A stretch of DNA of 64,000 nucleotides from Opisthocomus hoazin (taxonomy: Eukaryota; Chordata; Aves; Opisthocomiformes; Opisthocomidae). The stretch is from positions 73,837,403-73,901,402 of the forward strand of contig NC_134419.1 in NCBI RefSeq assembly GCF_030867145.1, in the 5' to 3' direction. Numbering within the stretch: the first letter of the stretch is position 1; every line of letters starts with the position of its first letter. Shown here piece after piece: positions 9,518-21,000 of the stretch. Below the pieces are notes generated by a model. That model was given only the letters and a program-made list of their open reading frames with translations. It was not told the origin of the DNA and did not search any database. A program made the position numbers and the translations under genes.

Positions 9518-9700
9518 AGCGCGGCGGGCGGGAGCGGGCCGGGCCCTGCGGGGCGGTGCCGGGGGCGGTGTGTGCGCGGGGGCGCGCCCCCGGGGCCGCG
9601 CTCGGCTGGAGGTGGAGCGGTGCCCTGAGGGGCCGCATTTCTTCCCGCGGGTCCTTTCTGGCTGCCACCTCGTCTGAGCGGTCGGGTTGAACCCGGTTTC

Positions 9701-10042
9701 ACTTCTGGGTGATTTTTGTCTTAATGTTTATAAATATCTTGGCGAAGGGGAGGTCCCAGCCTGTGGACTGGGGAGAAGCCCGGCTCCGCTGCGGGACGAG
9801 CTCTGCCGTCAGCACCTGGGACCCGGGGTGCCCAGAGCGGTGCCAGCTGCACCCCGGGCCCAGCTCGGCGGACGCTGGATCCCTGCTGCTGAGCAAATTC
9901 GCAGGCTTGTGGCTGGTACTGACCCGGCTGGCGTGGTCCGGTCACCTCTGTGACAGTGAACTCGCTTGAGCCTGCGAAAGAGGGAGGTGGTGTGCAACCG
10001 CCTGTCGGCATCGGTCATTAGCTGGTAATTAACTCTCTAAAA
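9701..10042. other. Intergenic sequence upstream of PRDX3
   Basis: Moderately GC-rich unique sequence between the PRDX3 CpG island and a CR1 copy. No gene or repeat recognised. Confidence 0.5.
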
Positions 10043-10683
10043 TCACAGAATCACAGAATGGTCTGGGGTGGAAGGGACCTCTTTGGGTCACTCAGTCCAA
10101 CCCCCCTGCCGAAGCAGGGTCACCCAGAGCAGGCTGCACAGGACCTTGTCCAGGTGGGTCTTGAATATCTCCAGAGAAGGAGACTCCACAGCCTCCCTGG
10201 GCAGCCTGTTCCAGTGCTCCGTCACCCTCAGAGGGAAGAAGTTCTTCCTCGTGTTCAGACGGAGCTTCCTCTGCTTCAGTTTGTGCCCGTTGCCCCTTGT
10301 CCTATCACTGGGCACCACTGAAAAGAGTCTGGCCCCATCCTCCTGACACCCACCCTTCAGAAATTTATAAGGATTTATTAGGTCCCCTCGCAGCCTTCTC
10401 TTCTCCAGGCTGAACAAGCCCAGCTCCCTCAGCCTCTCCTCGTAGGAGAGATGCTCCAGTCCCCCCATCATCCTCATAGCCCTCTGCTGGACTCTCTCCA
10501 GTAGCTCCTCATCTTTCTTGAACTGGGGAGCCCAGAACTGGACACAGTACTCCAGATGGGGCCTCACCAGAGCAGAGTAGAGGGAAAGGAGAACCTCCCT
10601 CGACCTGCTGGCCACACTCCTCTTAATGTACCCCAGGATCCCATTGGCCTTCCTGGCAGCCAGGGCACACCGCTGGCTCATAA
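10043..10683 (-). mobile_element. CR1 LINE, about 640 bp, 5'-truncated
   Basis: Reverse-oriented copy beginning TCACAGAATCACAGAATGGT, with an open frame of about 197 codons over the ORF2 C-terminus ([43 protein letters not shown]). The intact frame and well-preserved tail suggest a fairly young insertion. Confidence 0.93.
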
Positions 10684-13600
10684 TATGCCCCAGAACTGTT
10701 TAGGGCAGTGTTGTCGGCGCTAGCAAAAGCCTGCTGAGACCTTGCTATGCGTTTAACATCATCACTGGTTCCACTCACTGGTACCCTTCTGTGGCACTAC
10801 TGATTTTATCAATCGAGGTGTAGCCAACAACAGATGGAAATGTGGCTCTTGTAATCTCGAGAACTGCAGTGCCCAGAAGAGCTGCCAGAAGAGCGTTATG
10901 TACTCGTGCGTGCACAGAGATACTGCGCGGCTGGCTGGGCCTGTGGTGAAGATGGAGGTGCCCAAAAGGAACGATAAAGATGGAGGTGTTCTGCACAAGG
11001 GAGGAAGAGATGAACAGTTCCCATACCCACGGTGAGATGAGGGGAGGGAAAAATGTGGACACCAAAGGATACAGATACCCCCGTATGGGGTCCACCTGTG
11101 CAGCAGCCTGACTGCTTCCTGCATCCAGGGATTTCCTTGAATTCAAACAGACGTCGCTATTGCTTTGGATTTTGAAGCTGTTCCCTTCAGGCTCAGCACC
11201 CCCTGACCAGCTCTGAGCGTGCGTTTGAGTACGTGTGCGTAGGCGTGCGCCCGCGCAGTGCCGGGTCAGCCAACTGGCAGGTTCTGCATTAAGGAGCCTT
11301 ACGTACCCCTTGCTTCTCGTTAGCGCTTCGTTAAGGGAAACCTGGCGGTATGTGAGAGAGAAGTTGAGTTTTGACTCTTGCTGATGAACCAGGGCTGCCT
11401 GAAAGTGCCAGGTGGATGGGGACTCTGCTGGGAGGGTCAGGGGCTGAGCGAGGGGGGGCCGGCTGGCTGAGCTTATTTGCATGCCTGTTGCCTAAAAGTT
11501 AGGGGCATTCTTGCTTAAAAACCCCTCAAAACCTAAAAGTGGAAGCGAGTAAACTATTTGTATGTTAGAAAACACCTCAGATACAGTGTGGGTGAGCCGT
11601 GCTGTAGCCTGCAGCCCTGGAGGTGGAGGGGGAAGGAGCAGTTGTGGAGAGACGTGCCCGCAGCAGAGGTTTGGGAGGTCTTCGTGCCGGGGCTGAGAGG
11701 GGAGCGAAGAAGCACCAGCTGTGACCTGGGCCGGTTCCCTCAACAGCAGAGCAGAATGGCACGTCTGTGCTCACGTCTGCCGGCCCGGCGCGTCCCCTCA
11801 GACAGAACCGAGCCCCCCGTGGCTGGGCAGCACCCTCTGCGCCCGGGGATGGCTGGGCCACGGCGGTTCCTTTCCCTCAGCTGCAGGAGCTCTATTGTGG
11901 CAGCAAGAAAAGGGCTGCTGCTAGGATTTCCTGAGGATGGTTGTCTCACCCACAGACGATTATTCACAACTACTGAGTTGATGTATTCTAAAACGATGAC
12001 CTTCCCCCCTCCCCGGAAAGTTATATTTGTTTAAAACTCTTTGTTTGAACACTTGGCTTGCAGGTGAGGAAATATTGCTCATGCTTTGTTATGAAGGCAG
12101 CGTAATTCAGCTTCTCAGACTTCCGGGCAAGAGCTTGAACTGCTGCCATGTAACGGGGGGTTTATTTCCCGTTTTGCTTTTTACTGGGCATCCCTACAAT
12201 TTGAAGATGGACCTCGCCACTGCCAAAGCGCACCTGGCGAAAGAGTTGTTCCTTTTGCCTCAGCTCTGGCTCCGGCACAGGCCAGAGCAGCTGTTAAACC
12301 CAGTCCCTCTTGTCACCTGAAGTTCGAAACAAGCCTACGGAGTGGTACCATATGTGCATCTTTCTCCAAATCTTGCTGGCTATCTCGTTTGCTGTCTCCT
12401 GCAAGCCTTTGCCTGGCAGGACAGGCCCCAGTCTCATTTCTCATCCTGCAGTGAGGGACTGCTGGTTCATATTGGTGCAGCACGAACCCAGCAGCACACA
12501 GACATATTCACATGTGAAGGATTAGAGTCTTTAACCCTGGTTCAAACTGAGACCTCTGAAGCTGGTGAAAGACTCACCAGGGATTTCAGCAGGCTTTAGG
12601 GAGAAGTTTGTATCGTTACAAGGTGCGGAGGAGGGGGTAAGGCGTTTGAACAGATAATGGGAGTTGTAAATTTTATTTTTGGTTAGCATGCTTATCTGGC
12701 TGCTCTCACGTTGTGCCTTTTTTTTCCTGTCTGGGAATAATTAGATATGCATTTCTGGTGAAAAACTTTGAGATCTCTTGATGGAAAGTGATAGATAATG
12801 CTTGTGCGTTGTTACCATTATTATTTCATGAGCGTTAGATTTTAAAGAGCTCTTTGGAAGACCATCGTTAACACCGAAATGCTAGTGAAAAAGTAGCTGC
12901 TTCTCTCTCAACTTGATGAAAGGGGCAAGCGAATCCCAAATCAGATCTGGTGCTGTGGGTCACTGAGTGGCACATTCTGTGCAGCAGACGGGATGCGTGC
13001 GTACTTCAGCTGGTTTAAAAAATAAAATCTGCTCACTTTGTGGAAGGTTATGTTATTCCACGTGCTCAAACGCTGTAGCAATCTCTTGTCCTCTGCCTTG
13101 AGAAAACAGATAACTGGGAAAAAAAAAAAAAAAAGGTTTGGAAATGGAAAGAAACAACAGAGGCAGAAACATTTTTATCTAAACCAAAGCAAAATGTTCG
13201 GTTTAGACGACGTGATGCGTCTCCCCATAGCTGTTGGTAGATGGCAGCCTCTGTCTTCGGGCAGAGGGGCTCTGCCGAAGGCTGCAGCTGCCTAAAGATG
13301 CTCCCACCTGCGGCTCCCCCCTCTCCGAGGAGAGAACCTGCCCGTTTGTCGGAGTAAGTTTCAGAAGCAATTCCAAACACAAGCCGGCTTCGAGCTCATC
13401 GTGAACAGGCTTTGCTGCGCCGATTGCGTATTATAGCAGGGGTTTAGGAGACAGCTGCTCTTCGGGTAGGTTTCCGATGGAGGAGTACAGGCAAAAGGCT
13501 TTTTGGCATGTGGTTCGCTGGGGGTCTTGCCCTGGCATTTCAAGGGGGCCGTCCAGAGGCCAGGCGTTTTTTCCCCGGTGGCAGGGTAAGCCCGGGCGTG

Positions 13601-14646
13601 TTGCGGCTGTGTTTCTGGCTGGAGCCGCCCGAGCCCACCCTGCCGATGACTCAGCCCTTCGAGTGGCTCGAACACGGCCCTCTGCCGTGCTGCTTGCCTG
13701 TTCTCCCTGCGCTGGTGCGTCGGGGGCTCGCACCGTGTTGGCGTTTCATTTACAAACCTCGCTTTTCCTCTAAAGGAAAGATGGCTGCCAGCCCTGCTTT
13801 AGCCTGAGGTTCAGCACTTGGAAGGTTTTTTCCTGAGCCTTTCCCGAATGACTCCGGATGAAGACGCTTTATGTAAAAGCAGAACAACACATTAAGCACC
13901 TTAGAAAGCACGTTTTCTGGAGTTTAACTGGTTTTTGGCAGCCTTTTTTTTCCCCCCCTTCCAAAATTTGCTGCTTCTGCCTATTCAGACTAAATTTTCC
14001 CGCTTCTCCCAGCAAGCACCGAATCAGGATCTGTAGGCCAGCAAAAAGGACCTGTGCTCCTTCCCTGCCACCCTGTCTTTGAGTCCCTGCTTGAGTATTT
14101 CAGCACAGGCGTTTACAACAGTGAGTCGAACAAGATAAGCAGTGAAACAGACTCACACGTTGCTTTCTGTCTCACTTACAAGGAGCCTGGCTGCTCCATT
14201 GATTCAGGCGTGGACATACTTTGGAAGTAAAGGACTCTGTTGTCACCAGAGAAAATGGATGTAAATAAATCTACCTCTTCCTAGTATATTTTTTATTGCT
14301 GTTGGTTTTGTCAACCAAGTGTTCCCGGTGACACAAACATGAAGACACCGGCAGCTACAAAGCAGCCGTGAGCTAAGGCTCCCAACGCCGCAGCGGGCTC
14401 TGCAGAGACCAGCTGATGGACTGAAGGCAAGCGGGTCTGTGCAGGGGCCCTTGCTCTGCAACTCGCGGGGAGCCGCATCCACGACGGGAGCCCCGCTCTG
14501 AGGCAGCCCCTTGTCGTGTATCAGTGGTATGTTCGGGCGTAGAAGACTGTAGCAGGAGAGATGCAGCGAGGACGGATCGTCGTGGTTTTGTTTTGCAAAG
14601 TCGGCGTTGTGCTAGCGAACACACCTCCTTCCGTGGCCTAGTGCAC
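10684..14646. other. PRDX3-GRK5 intergenic spacer, left part
   Basis: Four kilobases of unique-looking DNA without a recognisable gene. It contains an octamer motif ATTTGCAT (11475-11482), an A run (about 13120-13134) and a moderately CpG-rich stretch at 13550-13760. The longest open frame (minus, about 10775-11482) has no family resemblance and is treated as chance. Confidence 0.5.
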
Positions 14647-14694
14647 CAGATTTATTGGAAACAATAAATACTGACTCAGATTTATTGGAAACAA
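14647..14694. repeat. Two-copy direct repeat, about 30-bp period
   Basis: CAGATTTATTGGAAACAA occurs at 14647-14664 and again at 14677-14694. The following AATAAATACTGACT and ATTAAATACTGGACT are also related, so this is a slightly diverged local duplication. Confidence 0.8.
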
Positions 14695-14713
14695 GTTCTA
14701 TTTCATTAAATAC

Positions 14714-14768
14714 TGGACTAGATGACCCACAGAGGTCCCTTCCAACCCCTACTATTCTGTGATTCTGT
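14714..14768 (+). mobile_element. CR1 LINE, 3' terminal tail only
   Basis: GACTAGATGACCCACAGAGG, then CCTTCCAACCCCTACTATTC and TGTGATTCTGT, is the last ~55 bp of a CR1 in plus orientation. It is extremely truncated and sits directly next to the 30-bp duplication. Confidence 0.85.
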
Positions 14769-16399
14769 AAGAATCATTAAGAAAACGCACTCCATTGTTC
14801 TGACCGATAAACACGAAGTCAGGACTGCTGCTCTCCGTGTAGACGTGTAACGAAGGCAAACACCTGATTGCAGAATCTCCGCAGTCCAGTAGCAGAGCTC
14901 AGCTCTCCAGTCCCACCTGTAAGTGATGTGGCTGCTCCTCTCCTGCTTCAACGCCAAGTCATCCAGCTTATCTGAAGTAACACCGGCTCCGGCAGCAGCA
15001 CGACACTCCGGTGGGTCGCCGTCCCTGTTCCTGAGGGCACTGTGTGCCTGTGCCATTGGCTGTGGGAACGCGAAGTGCTTCAGCGCTGCGCTGTTGGTGA
15101 ACACTAGGTAGCTCCGTGGGATTTCCGAACGCTGCATAGACCTGTTGCAACTCTTTTGATAGATCCATTTTCCCTTTCAAGAATTAAAGGAACGCTCACA
15201 AAGTATACGGGACAACATCAGCAGGCTGGAGTCCTGCTGCTGTCCCACAGGGCCTCTCTGCAGATGGCTCTGTGTGCCTGCTGCTGGAGCATACCGACGT
15301 ACACATATTTATTAGATAAAAAAGGAGCAGCAGAGCCCTCGGGTTCACATGGTGATCTCCACGTGCAGCTCAAACTTCTTCAAGATCTGCCCTCTTTGAG
15401 CGCCTGTGTAAAAGCTACACACCCAACACAGCCAGCGCTCGCCGTGGGATCTCCCACGAAGGCAGACCCCTCCCCACCAAGCAGCCTGATCCCGAGATGT
15501 GACCAGCACACCGATACCCCGCTGCTGCCCGCAGACGTTGGGCTTGCGGCTGCAGTGGGTGCTGCTTCACAAAAGGGGGACCGAGACACGCGTGTTCTTT
15601 TCCTGGGGTTGCTTGCGGCGTTAAAAACGTCGTGTGTAATAAAGAGGCGTAACTGTGTCTTCCATCACCGGGCGTGTCCTGCTGCTGGCGTTGTCCCTGC
15701 GGCGACCGTCAGCGGGAGGCTGGGCAGGGGTGGGAAAGGCGCTTGCACCCTGCGCGGAATTCGCTGTCAGTCCTTGCACAGAAGCAGTCAAACAACACGC
15801 AGGGCAGACGCTCCTCGGGAACCTCATCTCTGCGTGAAGGCTCCGGTTTCCAGGAAGCAATTTTTCCCTGAAGAATTACTTAATCAGAGAAAAATCTTCC
15901 GATACTTAGAGAGACAACCGCTGCCGTGTAGAGCTCGGCATTACAGGGAAAGCAGCCCCAGCATGGCATGGCTTCTGAAGGCTGGGCGCTTTCTGAAGCA
16001 GTAGGAGAGAGGACGTGGAAGGCTGCGCGCAGCAGTGCCACCTGCTACGCACCGTGGCTTCCAAAGTTCTCAGCCTTGGCACCGAAGTGGGTACAAAAGG
16101 CATTTATTGCAGCCCTCGTGTTCGAATGCCCGGGGTGTTATTCATTAAATGCGTTTCCTACGTTCAGACAACGTGTGGTAGGCAGCCCGCGAGTCCTGCC
16201 GTTGCAGGTCGTTTCTGCCTGGCTGTAGAAAGAAATACGATGGGTTCAGTAAAATAAAAAGCAGAGAAAAGAAAAAGCAGTGTCTGTGCTCCACTTACAA
16301 GAAGGTGCGTGCTGATTTGATTTGCTGCACGTGGGTTCAATCAACGCAAATACAGGTGCGGGAAGAGCGGCAGCGAGAGTAACGGGACGACTTTATTCC
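14769..16399. other. PRDX3-GRK5 intergenic spacer, right part
   Basis: Unique sequence upstream of the GRK5 CpG island. The minus strand at 14920-15168 carries an exon-like stretch beginning with an ATG in good context (see findings). A long plus-strand open frame at 15156-16004 starts at TTG and overlaps it in antisense; neither is called as a gene. Confidence 0.4.
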
Positions 16400-16888
16400 T
16401 CTCTGCCCTGCCGCATTACCCTGCCCCGCTGCCGGGAGCAGCAGAACCGCGCTGACCCCGCACCCCTGCTGCGCGGACGGGAGGGGGTTGGCGTTCCGGC
16501 CCCAGTGCGCGGGACCCGCAAACTTCTCCGCCAGTGCGGGGCGTCTCACGCAACCGCTCACCGGGATTAAAACAAAAATAACCCGAAACCGGTGCGGTGG
16601 AACAGGCGGGCTCCCCTCAGCAGCTCCCGCACCCGGCTGCGAGTCCCGGGAGAGGCCCGGCACCGCGGGGGTGGGGGGACTCCGCACATCGCCCCACCCC
16701 GCCCCGTCGCGGTGCCTGCTCCAGGTGCGGCGGGGCCGGCTCGGGACTACACGTCCCGGCGTGCCCGGCCCCGGGGACGGCGCCTGCGCGGGGCTGTGCG
16801 GGGCTGCGGGGCCGCTCCGCCGCGCCCCACCCCCGGGGGAGGGGGAGAGCCCGGGCCGGCGGGGCGGCGGGGGCCGGCGGGGCGGAGG

Positions 16889-16897
16889 ATGGAGTAG
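16889..16897 (+). promoter_or_regulatory. Minimal upstream ORF in the GRK5 leader (ATG GAG TAG)
   Basis: Start codon in good context (G at -3, G at +4) followed after one codon by TAG, 112 nt before the GRK5 start. It is relevant only if transcription starts upstream of it. Confidence 0.35.
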
Positions 16898-16914
16898 CGG
16901 GGGAGCGCGGGGGG

Positions 16915-16926
16915 ATGGCGCGGTAG
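16915..16926 (+). promoter_or_regulatory. Second minimal upstream ORF in the GRK5 leader (ATG GCG CGG TAG)
   Basis: A three-codon ORF with G at -3 and G at +4, ending 82 nt before the GRK5 ATG. It is relevant only if included in the transcript. Confidence 0.35.
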
Positions 16927-17008
16927 GGGCGGGCAGGCGGGTGGTCGCCCGGAGCCTCCGCACCTCGGCAGTGACGTCCTGCTGCGGTGCCGCTGCCCGA
17001 GCTCGTCA

Positions 17009-17060
17009 ATGGAGCTGGAAAACATCGTTGCCAACACCGTCTTGCTGAAAGCCAGGGAAG
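17009..17060 (+). CDS. GRK5: GRK5 G-protein-coupled receptor kinase 5, coding exon 1 (gene continues off the right edge)
   Basis: GRK5 is an AGC-family Ser/Thr kinase that phosphorylates agonist-occupied G-protein-coupled receptors at the plasma membrane; it also has nuclear roles. Only the first exon is present: MELENIVANTVLLKARE followed by a split Gly codon, then donor GTGAGAGAG at 17061. As I remember the human protein, these 17 residues are the same as its start. This segment forms the receptor-docking N-terminal helix of the GRK4/5/6 group. GRK4 and GRK6 begin similarly (MELENIVANSLLLKAR-type), so the choice of GRK5 rests on the exact match and on PRDX3 next door. The ATG has a poor -3 base (T) but G at +4. 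No RGS-homology or kinase-domain exon was found in the rest of the window. Confidence 0.93.
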
Positions 17061-17744
17061 GTGAGAGAGCGGCGGGGGGGGGAACGCTGGGGAGGGGCTG
17101 GAGCATCCCCGCCGCAGCCGCCCCTCCGCCGAGCGATGCCCGCGGGGTGCGGGCGGGGCTGCCCGCCGGTCCCGGCAGCCGCGGCTTGCGGGGTGCCGTG
17201 TGGCCGAGCCGGCGTTCCCGGTGAGACGGGCAGAGCCCCGGTGAAACGCCGAATATCGCTTCCCCCCCAGCCCCAGTGTGTGTGCGAGGGGTTTGGGAAA
17301 GGAAGTGGATGAGGTTGCGGAGATTACAATGTTCGCCCATCTCTTCCTTCCCCCTTCCCGCCCCCCCCCCCTCAGATCTGGTCCCGCAGATTGTGCTATT
17401 TCGGCGCCTATTGTTAAAGGTCAGCAGGGCTTAGCGGACCCGCACAGAGCTCCCCGCGTCGCTGGCTGAGACCGGCGGGGTCGTATCGCCCCGACCTGCG
17501 GCCATTGCCTTATTCGGCGTTAGCGGGTGATACCGCGCTGCCGCAAACGTGCCCGCTGCGGAGAGCCGGGGGCCGAGCCGAGCCCCCCCACTCCGGGGAT
17601 GCTCCGGGGGATGCCGGAGCCGCCGGCACGGAGCAGCCGCCGCTCGGCACCGGGCGCCTTAAAAACCCCCGGGGGAGTCCCTCGGACACCTCCTCCCCTC
17701 CCGCCGCCGGGAGCCCGCAGAGCTGAGTCCCGGGAAGCGCCGGG

Positions 17745-17840
17745 ATGCCCGGCCGGGGGGACCGGAGCATCCCCCCCCCACACTCCCCGGGCCCGGAGCA
17801 TCGGAGCATTCCCCCCCCCCGGGCCCGGAGCATCCCCCGG
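17745..17840. repeat. GC-rich minisatellite-like repeat, three units of 31-32 bp
   Basis: CCGGAGCAT followed by a run of C recurs at 17762, 17793 and 17825, separated by C runs and GGGCCCGG blocks. The minus strand is strongly G-run-rich. Confidence 0.6.
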
Positions 17841-18080
17841 GCGGCGGCCGCCCACCGCCGCAGCCAGCGCTGCCGAGCCGCGGTTGTAGCCCGCCTCTAG
17901 GTCTGCGTTCTCTCGCTCGCTCCTTAAACCCAAGAGGTTTCCCCAAGCCTTTATTCCAGCTCCTGTCCCCCGAAAAACGCCGGCGGTGCGGGTGCGGGTG
18001 CAGTGCGACCCGCAGCCCTTTCCTTCCCCCCCGCTGTCCCCTGAGATGAGGCCGGGGACCGTCAGGGTGGGCTTCAGCTT

Positions 18081-21000
18081 CGGCCGCTCTGAAGCCGTGG
18101 GAGTATGAGTAAAGCAATATTGGCTTTGTAAAAGAAAGAATTCAGCTAGTCCTCCCCCAGAGTGATCCTTTTTTTCTGGGAAAATAGTTGAAATTGTAAA
18201 ATAATGTTTGTATAACTCATGGGTTGTTGAACTCATGAGGCTTAGCTAAAGAGTAAAGTCCCGAGATCCTCCCAAAAAAGCTCTATAAATAATAAGGGCA
18301 AAGGTGTTACTCCTTTCAGCAGATCAGTGGATTACGACTTTTTGGCTTCTCATGGAGAATTTTTATTTTCTGTTGTCATTTTTAATATTGTTTAGGGATG
18401 CAGTTGTTGCTACCAGCAATACAGTGCCGGTTTAGATTTCAGCAGACTTAAGGGATACTTTAAAGAGCTGGTATTAATTACAGTTATTGTGTGCTGTTTT
18501 CAGAGAGCCAGTATTTTGCAAGTAATTTTAGACGTGCAGCTCAGTTTTACGGTCTTTTTCTACCATCCTCAGCAAGACGGTAACCGTAATGTTGTTTTGT
18601 TGTGTCGAAGTCGCACTAAAGAAGCTGTTAGCTGTAATCCAAATGGCAGAACTTCATCAAGATCTACTCCAAACTATATGCCATCTTTTCTTTTCACCGT
18701 ATATGAAGCCCCAACAAGCTCTTTTTGAGGCCTGGTGCTTATTTATTTTTAAAGATTTTTTTTTTTTGGAGGGGGTGTGAATTTTTTTGAGATGAAGAAC
18801 TAAGGACAAGTTATGTACCTGACATCAGAGCCACGAGCGTTGTGCCTGTGTTGCTTATCTTTCGACATTTTTAGTGATCATTGCAAGATGCAGTGAATAA
18901 AGTGGTTTTAAAATTTGCAAGGAGTAATGTAGGCAGGTATCACTGCGGACGAAGAAGACGGACAGCGTATGGAAGAGCAGGAGTAAAGGCAAATTAATAC
19001 GTTGAGGATTATGGTATCTAAAAATAAGTTTCTTCCAGGTCCTGCAGACTCCATCAATAGATTTAGCTGGGTGAACATGGAGCCAAAGCCAAGTACATGC
19101 ATGTGTGTTTCCACTTGTTAAGTCAAAAGTAAAAGCTGTATTAGCTCAATTACATGGTGGTTGGTGCCTGCAATGTGGTACTTAATGTCAGGAGAAGGAA
19201 AATGATGGGATCTACTCTGCAGCCATCAATAAAAGCAGAAGTTTTACCGCAACTGCGAGGGGAGCACAAACCCAGCATCAGCAAGAGGGGAATTTTGGAT
19301 TAGTTTCCAAGGGAGCTTTAGGCAGACCTGCAATGTTAAGCCCATCTGCGAGGACGTTTGTAAGGGACTCGGAAGTAGGGCTGGGTGACCACCACAAACA
19401 TTTTCGAGCAAATATTGGTTTAAATTTTGCAACGCATTTGCTTTGGCCTTGCTAGCGGTTTTTCTGTGGTCCCTTGTGTAAGTTCCTTTGTGACTAAGTT
19501 GTACTAAAGCAACCCCCGATGCAAAGTGAATTTTTTAGCTGAAATACCAGGAAGCAAGTTTTATAACTGTTATACAAATGCTTGCACTCGAATCCTGACG
19601 ATTACAATGAGAAGCACACCCAGAATTAACTGATGCCATGTGATACAAGAGTAATCTTGTTAGAGCAGCAAAAAGAGTAAATGCAGTTCACATACAAAAA
19701 TGTATTTCACAGAAAGATTTCGAGCAGAGAATAAATTTCCGGAAATCTTAATCTTTTTGCAGAATATGAAGTTTTTGACACAAAACTACACATAATTTAC
19801 TTGTTATACTCAGAGTTCTGCCAGTCTGAATACATAAAAAATGGAGTTTTATTGCATTTGAAAGTTAATTTATAATTTCCTAGGAATAAATCTGTGCTGT
19901 TTCCTCAATTATCATTTCCCATTTCTTGGGTGCAAAATCCCATTTCACAAATCACTAGTCCCTTTTAGGACTGAATAGAAAATACAGCTGGTTTAATTAT
20001 AGGAACCAAACAGGTATTTGGGACCATCTCGTATTGCTTGGGGAAAAGGATAAGCAGAGAAGGGAAGACGGGAAAGATGAGAATCGTAAAAAGAAAAGCC
20101 AGATAATAACAATTGCAGTCGTTTCAAGTTGAGTAAGAACCCCAAATTATGAAGTGGTGAAACATTTATCTGGGTCTTTTCATTAGCCTTCTTGTGTCTG
20201 AGTCTCAGCAACCACGTCTGAACCACAGAATCATCTTGCCATCAGTACCGGAGACACGGCACGCTGCTAGCAGCGAATCCAGCTCGGTGAATGAATCCCA
20301 GTTCGTTTTCCCACTATAAGGTTGTTTGGCAGAGAGACATTAGCAGAACCAAGGAGCCAAGGGAAGGGTCCAGGAGAGACCAAGGGCTGAGCCTCCCAAC
20401 ATTTCAGGGAACTTCAACAGCCCTAACCCAGAGAAGCTTTAAAACACATCCACGGAGCCATGACGCTACCCCTGCCTGTCAAAGGCAATAGACTGATAAT
20501 AAAAGACAAGTCTTTCAAAGAGGTTGATGATTAAACTATGATATCTGTATGAAAAACAAACGATATGGTCAGATAAGCATGACCAGGATATGGTGATTAC
20601 CTAGATACTCTTCCTTATGATCCATCCCTTCCTAGCCGTGAAAGCAGTCTTCCTTCATGCTACCTGCAGCTTCTGCCTGCATCAGCTTTCCTAGACAACT
20701 CAAAACACATTTCAAAACCCAAATATGACTTGACTCTGAAACTGCAAAACCCTTTGCAAATTTGTACGAACAGACAGACGATTCCCACCACTTAAAGACT
20801 GTAGTGATAACTAAATTAGTCATCACATTTATTAGTTTTAAAACAGCCAATTTGGAAGATAGATAAACTATTGTTTTTCTCAGACCTGAGGGTTCTAAAC
20901 TGGAAAGCTTACCATGTAAACCTGGTAAAAGGAAAAAAATCTTCAACCACTAGAACACAATGCAATTTTTTTTTTTTTCCCTTTATAGGTAGATTGGCAT

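Larger units (their letters stand above)
8930..9700 (-). promoter_or_regulatory. PRDX3: CpG island and promoter of PRDX3
   Basis: Very GC- and CpG-rich block over exons 1-3 and about 190 bp upstream of the start. It has GC-box-like GGGGGCGG and GGGGCGG strings near 9550 and no TATA box. A YY1-type GCCATCTTG overlaps the start codon. Confidence 0.75.
16400..18080 (+). promoter_or_regulatory. GRK5: CpG island: GRK5 promoter, 5' UTR and start of intron 1
   Basis: Extremely GC-rich and CpG-dense for about 1.7 kb, centred on the first coding exon. Features include GC boxes, a CRE-like TGACGTCC at 16972-16979, and no TATA box. The transcription start is probably within 16500-16900 but cannot be fixed from sequence. 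Confidence 0.75.

Noticed and set aside
10775-11482. Minus-strand open frame of about 235 codons between PRDX3 and GRK5
   Set aside because: Composition is Ser/Leu/Arg-rich without any domain, no splice or promoter context was seen, and it does not resemble any protein I know.
15156-16004. Plus-strand open frame of about 282 codons upstream of GRK5
   Set aside because: It starts at TTG, has no recognisable domain, lies in GC-rich DNA and overlaps another open frame in antisense. Most likely chance.
16337-17340. Several long Pro/Arg/Ala-rich open frames on both strands around the GRK5 start
   Set aside because: Stop codons are rare in CpG-island DNA; these are shadows of composition.
17520-18236. 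Minus-strand open frame of about 238 codons in the CpG island at the start of GRK5 intron 1
   Set aside because: Low-complexity Gly/Pro/Arg composition produced by GC-rich repeats; no family resemblance.
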